Source: Chitinophagaceae bacterium (GTDB lineage Bacteria > Bacteroidota > Bacteroidia > Chitinophagales > Chitinophagaceae). Taken from it: DNA of 64,000 nucleotides. This document shows, in pieces, positions 40,293-48,482 of the stretch; position 1 is the first letter of the stretch, and each line of letters begins with the position of its first letter. The DNA lies in contig JADKKA010000018.1 of NCBI GenBank assembly GCA_016720745.1, positions 558,001-622,000 on the forward strand, given 5' to 3'. The position numbers and the translations under genes were made by a program. The notes below the pieces were generated by a model. The model was given only the letters and a program-made list of their open reading frames with translations, was not told the DNA's origin and made no database searches.

Positions 40293-43200
40293 CTATAAAA
40301 AAATCTTTCTCCTGTTTTTTTTAGTGCAGGGGCTCCATTCATTGGCACAACGAAAGGATTTGTTATTGCAGAACGGTTGGACGTACACGGCTACCCTGGA
40401 TGATAAACCTTTAATGAAAGACAGACTGCCAACAAATGTTGTATCCGGTTACTGGCATCCGGTGAGTATCCCGCATAACCTGGATACTTATCATGGCTAT
40501 CGTAGGTTATTGCATGGTAACCGGCATGGAGATGCCTGGTACCGGAGAACATTGTACCTGAATGAATCGCGGAAAGGCAAACGGTATTTTCTTTATTTCG
40601 AAGGAGTGGGTTCACATGCGGAGGTTTATGTCAATGACAAACTGGTAGCCAGACATGCTGGTGGCCGCACCGGATTTACAATTGATATCAGTGATTTTAT
40701 CGAAACAACCGAGGCGTATAATGAGATACTGGTGCATGCCAGCCATTTATCCGGTATCAGTGATCTTCCCTGGGTTTGCGGAGGCTGCAGCGATGAACGC
40801 GGATTTTCAGAAGGCTCCCAACCCTTTGGTATTTTCAGACCGGTTCATTTAATTGTTTCCAGTGATATACGAATTGAACCCTTCGGGGTGCATGCCTGGG
40901 CAGCAATCAGCCAAAAAAATGCGAAGCTCCATAGCACCAGTACTATTAAAAATTATTCAGCTCAGCCAAGAAAAATCCAGTTGGAACAACAACTGGTGAA
41001 TAAAAACGGAGTGGTGGTAAACCGGGTTTCTGTAAATAAATCACTGCAACCATATGACTCCCTCAATATCCCAATACCCAATATCCCAATATCTAATATC
41101 CAACTATGGTCAAACGAAAACCCCTATCTCTATAAAATCGTAACCTTTATTAAGGAGAGTGGTAAAATTCTTGACAAGTTAGAAACCGATTTTGGTTTCC
41201 GTACCATCAGCTGGAATGGACCGACCAAACAATTTATCCTCAACGGCAAGCCGGTTTTTTTAAACGGCATTGCAGAATATGAACACCTGCTGGGACAAAG
41301 TCATGCTTTCAGTGAAGAACAAATCCGTTCCAGATTGAAATGGATTCAATCCGCCGGTTTCAATGCCTTCCGCGACGGACACCAGCCCCATCATTTATTA
41401 TATGGTAAATTATTTAACCAGAAAGGCATTTTATGGTGGACGCAGCTGAGTGCCCATGTATGGTATGATACCAAGGCTTTCCGCGACAATTTCAAACAAT
41501 TACTCAAAGAATGGGTGATTGAAAGAAGGAATGATCCGGCAGTGATGTTGTGGGGTTTGCAGAATGAAAGTAAACTGCCCAAGGATTTTGCCGAAGAATG
41601 CACTGCCCTGATCCGTTCTTTGGACCCTACCGCATCTACGCAACGACTGGTAACTACCTGCAATGGCGGCGAGGGAACCGATTGGGATGTGCCGCAAAAT
41701 TGGACCGGCACTTACGGAGGTAACCCTGATGACTATGCGAAGGATTTAAAAAAGCAGGTGCTGGTAGGAGAGTATGGTGGCTGGCGCAGTATCGACTGGC
41801 ATACCGAAGGCGGTTTTGATCCAAATGGTCCGGCCAGTGAAGACCGTTTCACGGCATTAATGGAAAAAAAGATACGATTGGCTGAATCAGTAAAAGACAG
41901 TGTGGCCGGTCATTTTATGTGGCTGCTCACCTCCCATGATAATCCGGGAAGGGTACAGGGAGGGGAAGGCCTGCGTGAAATGGACCGCATCGGCCCCGTG
42001 AATTATAAAGGACTACTCACGCCCTGGGAAGAACCTACGGATGCCTACTACATGTATCGCAGCAATTATGCCAATAAGCTGAAAGAGCCGATGGTCTATA
42101 TCGTATCGCATACCTGGCCCAACAGATGGATACAACCTGGTATAAAAAGCGGACTGATCGTTTATTCCAACTGCGATGAAGTGGAGCTCTTTAATGATAT
42201 GGACGGCGCTTCATTGGGGAAGAAGAAAAAAAATGGAATCGGGACCCATTTTCAGTGGGACAGTGTGCTGATCCTTTATAATATTTTATATGCAGTAGGA
42301 TATGTGAATGGTAAAGCAGTGGCAAGAGATACCATTACGTTGATGCACCTGCCGGAAGCACCCGGCTACCGGAAATTATCAGTTAATCCACAAGCCCAGT
42401 ATGCAGCTGAAGGCGATTACAAATACCTGTACCGGGTCAACTGTGGTGGTCCCGATTATGAAGATAGGTTTGGAAGACTATGGCAGGCTGACCGGGGCTT
42501 CACCCAATCCCTGAGCTATCATTTTGAAGGAGTCTCTTCTGCTTTTGCCAGTCAGCGAAGAATATTTACAGCTTTACGAAATACAACCGATTCAAAATTA
42601 TTCCAGACTTTCCGGTACGGGAAAGATCGTTTGATTTATCGTTTCAAAGTAGATCCGGGCGAATACCGGGTGGAGCTGTATTTCATGGAACCCTGGCTGG
42701 GAATCGGCGGAGGTATGAATGCAACGGGAATGCGTCTTTTTGATGTTGCCGTCAATGATCAAACCGTTATCAATGACCTGGATATCTGGAAAGAAGCCGG
42801 TACGCAGGCACTGCTGAAGAAAGTAGTGACGGTGAAAGTGAATTCCTCAGAACTACAGATTAGTTTTCCGGAGAGCAAGGCCGGACAGGCAGTGATCTCG
42901 GCTATAGCGATTGCGAAAAAGGAATCGGAAGAACAGAACTGGTTAACCCAGGAAGGTGAGAAAGCACCCATTTACCGGATTGCATCCTGGCTGGATATCG
43001 GAGACAAGATATATTATGAAGGAAATGCAGTCTTTCATCAGCTGCCGGCACAACTGTACGGAGCCGACTGGATCCGTTTTCTCCGGAATGATCCGACTGA
43101 AACCGATTCGTATACAATAACCAAAGAAACGGATTGTTATATTGGAGTCAGGCTACCAATGGCCCTGCCCGGTGAATGGAAGGATTTTGAACCGCTGAAT

Positions 43201-43734
43201 ACCATCATTGAAACCGTTGAAGACAGTCTGGTGCCTTATAGTTTGTATCGTAAAAGAATGAAAGCAGGAACAACACTCAAAACAATCAGACCCGGTTTTA
43301 TCTATATACTAAAGGAAGCAGACAATATGCAACCGGCTTATGACCTCAAACCCATAACCCAGTACCGGGCTGCTGCCGTTGCTGCAAACGAAACGATAAA
43401 AAAAGATTCGGTGAATGGCCGGTATTGTGTAGTGATAAATGCGGATCAGGCCGAAGCAGGATTCCAGATAAAAACCGGTGTAGGAGATCATTATTCTTTC
43501 ACCGTGAAATATTACTGGAATAAAGAAACAACCATCAGTGGCCGGTTGCAATTGCTGGATGCAGGTGGGCGCATGATGATGGATGAACCCGTAAACTTTA
43601 GTTTTACCCGTGCAGGTAAATGGAACCAGTTCACACTGAACACGCCGACCATGATCAATGCCGGGAATTATACGATCAGGATTTTGGTGAAAGATGGAAA
43701 AGGACTGGCACTGAGTAGTGTGGATCTGCAATAA
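40276..43734 (+). CDS. GH2 beta-galactosidase-type enzyme with malectin-like domain
   Basis: 1152 residues with a signal peptide (about residues 8-24, KKIFLLFFLVQGLHSLA). GH2 sugar-binding, Ig-like and TIM domains occupy about 25-590. The acid/base Glu is in LWGLQNESK near 429 and the nucleophile Glu in VLVGEYGGW near 498. A malectin-like carbohydrate-binding domain covers about 715-880 (YRVNCGGPDYEDRFG, FRYGKDRLIYRFKVDPGEYRV seen in parts), and a further beta domain ends the chain. Start overlaps the GH95 stop by 17 bases. A short tandem repeat at 41063-41102 adds an IPIPNIPISN linker in the Ig-like domain. It probably removes beta-linked galactose or a related residue from pectic side chains. 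Confidence 0.88.
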   Translation: MRHYCNYKKIFLLFFLVQGLHSLAQRKDLLLQNGWTYTATLDDKPLMKDRLPTNVVSGYWHPVSIPHNLDTYHGYRRLLHGNRHGDAWYRRTLYLNESRKGKRYFLYFEGVGSHAEVYVNDKLVARHAGGRTGFTIDISDFIETTEAYNEILVHASHLSGISDLPWVCGGCSDERGFSEGSQPFGIFRPVHLIVSSDIRIEPFGVHAWAAISQKNAKLHSTSTIKNYSAQPRKIQLEQQLVNKNGVVVNRVSVNKSLQPYDSLNIPIPNIPISNIQLWSNENPYLYKIVTFIKESGKILDKLETDFGFRTISWNGPTKQFILNGKPVFLNGIAEYEHLLGQSHAFSEEQIRSRLKWIQSAGFNAFRDGHQPHHLLYGKLFNQKGILWWTQLSAHVWYDTKAFRDNFKQLLKEWVIERRNDPAVMLWGLQNESKLPKDFAEECTALIRSLDPTASTQRLVTTCNGGEGTDWDVPQNWTGTYGGNPDDYAKDLKKQVLVGEYGGWRSIDWHTEGGFDPNGPASEDRFTALMEKKIRLAESVKDSVAGHFMWLLTSHDNPGRVQGGEGLREMDRIGPVNYKGLLTPWEEPTDAYYMYRSNYANKLKEPMVYIVSHTWPNRWIQPGIKSGLIVYSNCDEVELFNDMDGASLGKKKKNGIGTHFQWDSVLILYNILYAVGYVNGKAVARDTITLMHLPEAPGYRKLSVNPQAQYAAEGDYKYLYRVNCGGPDYEDRFGRLWQADRGFTQSLSYHFEGVSSAFASQRRIFTALRNTTDSKLFQTFRYGKDRLIYRFKVDPGEYRVELYFMEPWLGIGGGMNATGMRLFDVAVNDQTVINDLDIWKEAGTQALLKKVVTVKVNSSELQISFPESKAGQAVISAIAIAKKESEEQNWLTQEGEKAPIYRIASWLDIGDKIYYEGNAVFHQLPAQLYGADWIRFLRNDPTETDSYTITKETDCYIGVRLPMALPGEWKDFEPLNTIIETVEDSLVPYSLYRKRMKAGTTLKTIRPGFIYILKEADNMQPAYDLKPITQYRAAAVAANETIKKDSVNGRYCVVINADQAEAGFQIKTGVGDHYSFTVKYYWNKETTISGRLQLLDAGGRMMMDEPVNFSFTRAGKWNQFTLNTPTMINAGNYTIRILVKDGKGLALSSVDLQ
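41063..41102 (+). repeat. In-gene short tandem repeat (AATATCCC-like units)
   Basis: Five degenerate units of 7-8 bases (AATATCCC, AATACCC, AATATCCC, AATATCT, AATATCC) inside the GH2-malectin gene, encoding proline/isoleucine-rich IPIPNIPISN. The frame is kept. The unit size is similar to the intergenic heptamer array at 3476-3559, though the sequence differs. Confidence 0.7.
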
Positions 43735-43772
43735 ATAATGGAAGCCTGCAGCATTTAAATGATACACATTGT

Positions 43773-46457
43773 ATGAAACGATTGCCGCTATTCAAATTAC
43801 TGTTATGGATGTCCGGCATCCTGCCATTGCCTGCATTGGCGCAATTACAGGTGAAGGATCTGCGATGTATGTATACCACTAACCCATTGGGCGTGGAAAC
43901 AATGCGGCCCTTCTTTAGCTGGAAGATGGAAGGCAAAACACAAAATCTTCAGCAAACCGGTTACCGCATATTGGTTGCCGATGATTCATTGGCACTTGTC
44001 AGGAATAATGCCAATTACTGGGATAGTAAAAAGCAAACAGGCCAGACAGCTGTACAGGTTTACTATCAGGGAAAGCAACTGGCCGCCACCCAAAAGTATT
44101 ACTGGAAAGTATTCATCTGGGACAACAAAGGAAAAACAGCTGAAAGCAGCATCCATTTTTTTCAGATGGGATTGCCGGCTTTGGCTGACTGGGGCGCCGC
44201 CCGCTGGATCGGGTATGATGAAGTAGTGGATTCATTACGCATCGCCCCGCATGTGCACCTCAGTGGTAAAAAAAGCTGGGGACCCCGTTTAAATGTATTA
44301 CCGATGATGCGCAGGGAATGGACAATTGATAAACCGGTTCAAAGCGCGACTTCTTTTATCAGCGGACTCGGTCATTTTGAAATGTTCGTCAATGGAAAAA
44401 AAACGGGCAATCATTTTCTGGATCCGGGCTGGACGGATTACGACAAACAGGCACAGTATGTGGTTTTTGATATTACTTCAGAGCTCCAACAAGGCAACAA
44501 TGTGATTGGCGTGATGCTGGGCAATGGATTTTATTATATCCCGGGTCAGCGTTACCGGAAAATGACAGGGGCTTATGGTCATCCCAAACTGATCTTCAAA
44601 ACAGTAATTAAGTATACAGATGGCAGCAGTTCGGAACTGGTCAGCGATCAGCAATGGCAGACAGCTCCTTCACCGATTATATACAGCAGCATTTTCGGTG
44701 GAGAAGATTATGATGCGAATAAGGAACAAAAAGGCTGGAACAATCCAGGCTTTGATGCAAAAGGCTGGCGGCCGGTGATTATTACAAAAGGCCCACCGCG
44801 TCTCACGGCACAATTGCAGCCTCCTTTGAAAATCATGGAACAATTTCCTGCGAAAACAAAAAAGGAAATCCGAAAAAATGAATGGGTATATGATATTGGA
44901 CAAAATTGCTCCGGTATTCCTTTCGTCAAAGTAAAAGGAAACAAGGGGGATACCGTCCGTATTTATTGTGGCGAACTGATTAATAAAGATGGTACTGCCA
45001 ACCAAAAGGCCACCGGTTCACCCAGTTATTTCAATTATATATTAAAAGGAGAAGGAACAGAATCCTGGCAGCCCCAATTCACCTATACCGGTTTCAGGTA
45101 TATACAGGTGCAATGTATTGCAAGGGATAGTTCAAAAGCAGCACCCGTGCTGGAAGAAATAGCCGGACTGCATACCCGTAATGCGGCAGCAACCGTGGGT
45201 AGTTTCTCCTGCTCTAATCAGTTGTTTAATGACACCTATCAACTGATCGACTGGGCCATCCGCAGCAATACGGCCAGTGTGTTTACGGATTGTCCGCACC
45301 GGGAAAAACTCGGCTGGCTGGAACAAACCCACCTGATGGGCGCATCAGTCCAATATAATTATGATGCCGCATCTCTGAACCGGAAAGTGATCATGGACAT
45401 GTTGGAGTCGCAGTATCCGAATGGAAAGATCCCGGAGATCGCTCCTGAATTGACTGTCTTTGTTCCACCTTTTGATGAATCTCCGGAATGGGGAAGTGCA
45501 TCCCTGATTTTACCCTGGTATCATTACCAGTGGTATGGAGACCGCGAGATACTCGTCACTGCTTATCCCATGATGAAGGCATACGTCGATTACCTGCTTA
45601 CAAAAGATTCCATGTTCATTCTGAAACATGGTTTGGGTGATTGGTTTGATATTGGTCCGGGTAGGCCGGGTGTTTCCCAAATGACAAAAAAAGGAATCAC
45701 GGCAACTGCTACTTTATATTATGACCTGACCATCCTAACCAAGGTAGCCAACCTGCTGTGGCAAGCGAAAGATGCAGCACGTTATACGCAACTGGCTGCA
45801 GAAGTCAAAAAATCATTCAATGCTGCATTCTTCGACCGAAATAAAATGCAATATGATTCGGCCAGTCAGACCGCCAATGCCATGGCATTATATATGGGAT
45901 TGGTGGAGCCGTCTAACAGAGCGTCCGTGGTCAATGCGCTGGTGAATGATATCCAAAAAAGAAACAATGCCCTCACTGCCGGAGATATCGGTTTTCGTTA
46001 TGTATTAAAAGCACTGGAAGCTGGCGGACAAAATGAATTGATTTTTGCCATGAACAACCGGGATGATGTGCCGGGTTATGGTTATCAGTTAAAACATGGG
46101 GCCACTGCACTTACCGAAAGCTGGCAGGCCTATGAATCAGTCAGCAATAATCACTTCATGCTTGGGCACCTGATGGAATGGTTTTACAGTGGAATGGCCG
46201 GTATCCGCCAGCGTACCGGATCAACTGCTTATCAGCAACTGGAGTTCAGGCCACAACCGGTGGGTGATATCCGTTTTGTAAACGCCAGCTTTCAAACTAT
46301 GTATGGTGAAGTGAAAAGCAGCTGGACGAAAGAAGACGGTGTATTTACCTTGCAAATTGTAGTGCCACCTAATACCCGTGCATCAGTGTACATGCCCGGG
46401 TCAGTCAAACCCATCCTCACCGGATCGGGTACTTATACTTTCAAATCAAAAATATAG
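43773..46457 (+). CDS. Secreted alpha-L-rhamnosidase, GH78
   Basis: 894 residues with a signal peptide (MKRLPLFKLLLWMSGILPLPALA). The N-terminal fibronectin-like domain begins VKDLRCMYTTNPLGV and contains FFSWKMEG. Beta-sandwich domains include GLGHFEMFVNGKKTG, LDPGWTDYDKQ and VIGVMLGNGFYY. The (alpha/alpha)6 catalytic barrel carries FTDCPHREKLGWLEQTH near 503-519 with catalytic acids and LTESWQAYES near 780. A C-terminal beta domain has FRPQPVGDIRFV. It releases terminal alpha-L-rhamnose, typical of rhamnogalacturonan or plant glycosides. Three bases separate it from the dehydrogenase gene. Confidence 0.94.
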   Translation: MKRLPLFKLLLWMSGILPLPALAQLQVKDLRCMYTTNPLGVETMRPFFSWKMEGKTQNLQQTGYRILVADDSLALVRNNANYWDSKKQTGQTAVQVYYQGKQLAATQKYYWKVFIWDNKGKTAESSIHFFQMGLPALADWGAARWIGYDEVVDSLRIAPHVHLSGKKSWGPRLNVLPMMRREWTIDKPVQSATSFISGLGHFEMFVNGKKTGNHFLDPGWTDYDKQAQYVVFDITSELQQGNNVIGVMLGNGFYYIPGQRYRKMTGAYGHPKLIFKTVIKYTDGSSSELVSDQQWQTAPSPIIYSSIFGGEDYDANKEQKGWNNPGFDAKGWRPVIITKGPPRLTAQLQPPLKIMEQFPAKTKKEIRKNEWVYDIGQNCSGIPFVKVKGNKGDTVRIYCGELINKDGTANQKATGSPSYFNYILKGEGTESWQPQFTYTGFRYIQVQCIARDSSKAAPVLEEIAGLHTRNAAATVGSFSCSNQLFNDTYQLIDWAIRSNTASVFTDCPHREKLGWLEQTHLMGASVQYNYDAASLNRKVIMDMLESQYPNGKIPEIAPELTVFVPPFDESPEWGSASLILPWYHYQWYGDREILVTAYPMMKAYVDYLLTKDSMFILKHGLGDWFDIGPGRPGVSQMTKKGITATATLYYDLTILTKVANLLWQAKDAARYTQLAAEVKKSFNAAFFDRNKMQYDSASQTANAMALYMGLVEPSNRASVVNALVNDIQKRNNALTAGDIGFRYVLKALEAGGQNELIFAMNNRDDVPGYGYQLKHGATALTESWQAYESVSNNHFMLGHLMEWFYSGMAGIRQRTGSTAYQQLEFRPQPVGDIRFVNASFQTMYGEVKSSWTKEDGVFTLQIVVPPNTRASVYMPGSVKPILTGSGTYTFKSKI

Positions 46458-46460
46458 TGG

Positions 46461-47474
46461 ATGAAAACTCTGATCTGTGAACAACCCGGTCAGCTGGCAT
46501 ATGGCAGCAAAGAAAAACCACTGCCTGAAAAAGGCAGCGCCATCCTGCAAGTGAAAAGGATTGGTATCTGTGGTACCGACCTGCATGCATTTGAAGGCAC
46601 ACAACCTTTTTTCAATTACCCGCGCATACTCGGGCATGAACTGGCTGCGGTAATTGATGCAGTGGAACCCGGTCATGGTTTTGCTGCCGGCGACCAGGTT
46701 TCAATTATCCCTTATTTTAATTGCGGAACCTGTATTGCCTGCCGGAACGGATTACCCAATTGCTGTGCTGCTATTTCTGTTTTTGGCGTTCATGCCGATG
46801 GAGGCATGTGCGAGTATATTTCTGTTCCGGTGGAATACCTGTTAAAGGGAAATGATATGTCTTTTGATGAACTGGCTTTGATTGAACCTTTGGCCATCGG
46901 CGCCCACGGCGTAAGAAGGGCAGGAGTGAAGCCGGGAGAATTTGTATTGGTGATCGGCGCAGGACCCATTGGTTTGGGCGTTATGGAAATGGCAAGAATT
47001 GAAGGGGCGAATGTGATCGCGATGGATGTGAATGAAACGAGACTGAACTTCTGCAGAGAAAAATTACAGGTTTCATATACGATCAATGCCGCTGCACCGG
47101 ATGTACTACAACAATTACAGGAGATCACTGGAAAAGATATGCCAACCGTAGTGATTGATGCCACTGGTAATTTGAAGGCCATCAACAACGCTTTACAGTA
47201 CCTTGCACATGGCGGAAGGTATGTGCTGGTGGGTTTGCAGAAAGAGGCTTTTAGTTTTTCGCATCCGGAATTTCATAAACGCGAAACCACGCTCATGAGC
47301 AGCCGGAATGCGACCCGGGAGGATTTTGAAAAAGTGATGACAGCCATGCGGGAGAAAAAAATCAAGCCTGCTACTTACATCACCCATCGGGTACAATTTG
47401 GCGAAGTAAAAGAACATTTCGAAAGCTGGTTGAATCCGGCCAATGGAGTAATCAAGGCCATGGTGGAATGTTGA
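46461..47474 (+). CDS. Zinc-dependent medium-chain alcohol/polyol dehydrogenase
   Basis: 337 residues, cytoplasmic. The catalytic zinc site is CGTDLHAF near 37 with GHELAA near 61. The structural zinc site is CGTCIACRNGLPNCC near 89-103 and the Rossmann motif is VIGAGPIGLGVMEMARIEGA near 165. It is of the sorbitol/galactonate/threonine dehydrogenase branch and would oxidise a secondary hydroxyl of a sugar or sugar acid with NAD(P). With the COG3618 lactonase and the aldo/keto reductase it may form part of an oxidative 6-deoxyhexose route; candidate steps are L-fuconate or 2-keto-3-deoxy-acid oxidation. That assignment is inference. Confidence 0.9.
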   Translation: MKTLICEQPGQLAYGSKEKPLPEKGSAILQVKRIGICGTDLHAFEGTQPFFNYPRILGHELAAVIDAVEPGHGFAAGDQVSIIPYFNCGTCIACRNGLPNCCAAISVFGVHADGGMCEYISVPVEYLLKGNDMSFDELALIEPLAIGAHGVRRAGVKPGEFVLVIGAGPIGLGVMEMARIEGANVIAMDVNETRLNFCREKLQVSYTINAAAPDVLQQLQEITGKDMPTVVIDATGNLKAINNALQYLAHGGRYVLVGLQKEAFSFSHPEFHKRETTLMSSRNATREDFEKVMTAMREKKIKPATYITHRVQFGEVKEHFESWLNPANGVIKAMVEC

Positions 47475-47504
47475 AAGACTAATTAATACTTATATTGACC
47501 GATC

Positions 47505-48482
47505 ATGAAAAGAGTTTTAGGCAAAACAGGTTTTGAAATCAATCCCATGGGACTGGGTACCTGGCAGGTAGGCGGCAGATGGGGTTCGGCCTTTGATGAA
47601 AAAAATGCAGCAGCGATCCTGCACCAGGGAGCTGACGGGGGCGTAAACTTTATTGATACCGCCGATGTATACAGTGATGGAGAAAGCGAAAAAGCCGTTG
47701 GCCGTTTCCTGAAGGAAAGAAAAGAAAGAATCTATGTGGCTACCAAATGCGGGCGACAGATCCAGCCGCATGTGAATGAGGGGTACACAGTACCGGTATT
47801 GAAAAAATATGTGGAGGACAGTCTGCGCCGTTTACAAATAGAATGTATAGACCTGATCCAGCTGCATTGTCCGCCCACGGCCGTGTATTACCGCCCGGAA
47901 ATATTTGCATTGTTTGATGATTTGAAAAAAGAAGGAAAGATCCTGCACCTGGGGGTAAGTGTAGAGAAAGTGGAAGAGGCATTGAAAGCGATTGAGTATG
48001 AAAATGTAACTACTGTTCAGATCATCTTCAATATGTTTCGCCAGCGCCCGGCTGATTTGTTTTTCCGCGAAGCAAAACAAAAAAATATAGGCATCATCGT
48101 AAGAGTGCCACTGGCCAGCGGATTGCTGACCGGACAATACTCCGCCTCCACCAGCTTTGATAAAGGCGATCATCGTTTTTTTAACCGGGATGGTGCAGGT
48201 TTCGACAAAGGAGAAACTTTTTCCGGGGTGGACTATGCTACCGGTTTACAAGCGGTGGAAGCATTGAAGGAAATATTTCCCAATGATCTGGCTGCAGCTG
48301 CTTTACAATGGGTGCTGCATTTTGAAGCAGTGAGTACAGTGATCCCCGGTGCATCCCGTCCGGATCAGCTTCTTCGTAATCTTGCTGCCATGAACCGGGC
48401 AGCGCTGACAACAACTGAAATGGAAAAAGTAAAAGCCGTGTACGAGCAATATATTAAGCCTTCGGTACATCATTTATGGTAA
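47505..48482 (+). CDS. Aldo/keto reductase
   Basis: 325 residues, cytoplasmic TIM barrel. Start MKRVLGKTGFEINPMGLGTW is classic, with NFIDTADVYSDGESE holding catalytic Asp near 49 and Tyr near 54, ATKCGRQIQP with Lys near 80, and LIQLHCPP with His near 118. The cofactor-binding end includes VIPGASRPDQLLRN. It belongs to the branch that includes L-fucose/galactose dehydrogenases and general sugar reductases. Here it could oxidise fucose, rhamnose or L-galactose to the lactone consumed by the amidohydrolase. The GH2 gene starts seven bases inside its end, showing translational coupling. Confidence 0.9.
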   Translation: MKRVLGKTGFEINPMGLGTWQVGGRWGSAFDEKNAAAILHQGADGGVNFIDTADVYSDGESEKAVGRFLKERKERIYVATKCGRQIQPHVNEGYTVPVLKKYVEDSLRRLQIECIDLIQLHCPPTAVYYRPEIFALFDDLKKEGKILHLGVSVEKVEEALKAIEYENVTTVQIIFNMFRQRPADLFFREAKQKNIGIIVRVPLASGLLTGQYSASTSFDKGDHRFFNRDGAGFDKGETFSGVDYATGLQAVEALKEIFPNDLAAAALQWVLHFEAVSTVIPGASRPDQLLRNLAAMNRAALTTTEMEKVKAVYEQYIKPSVHHLW

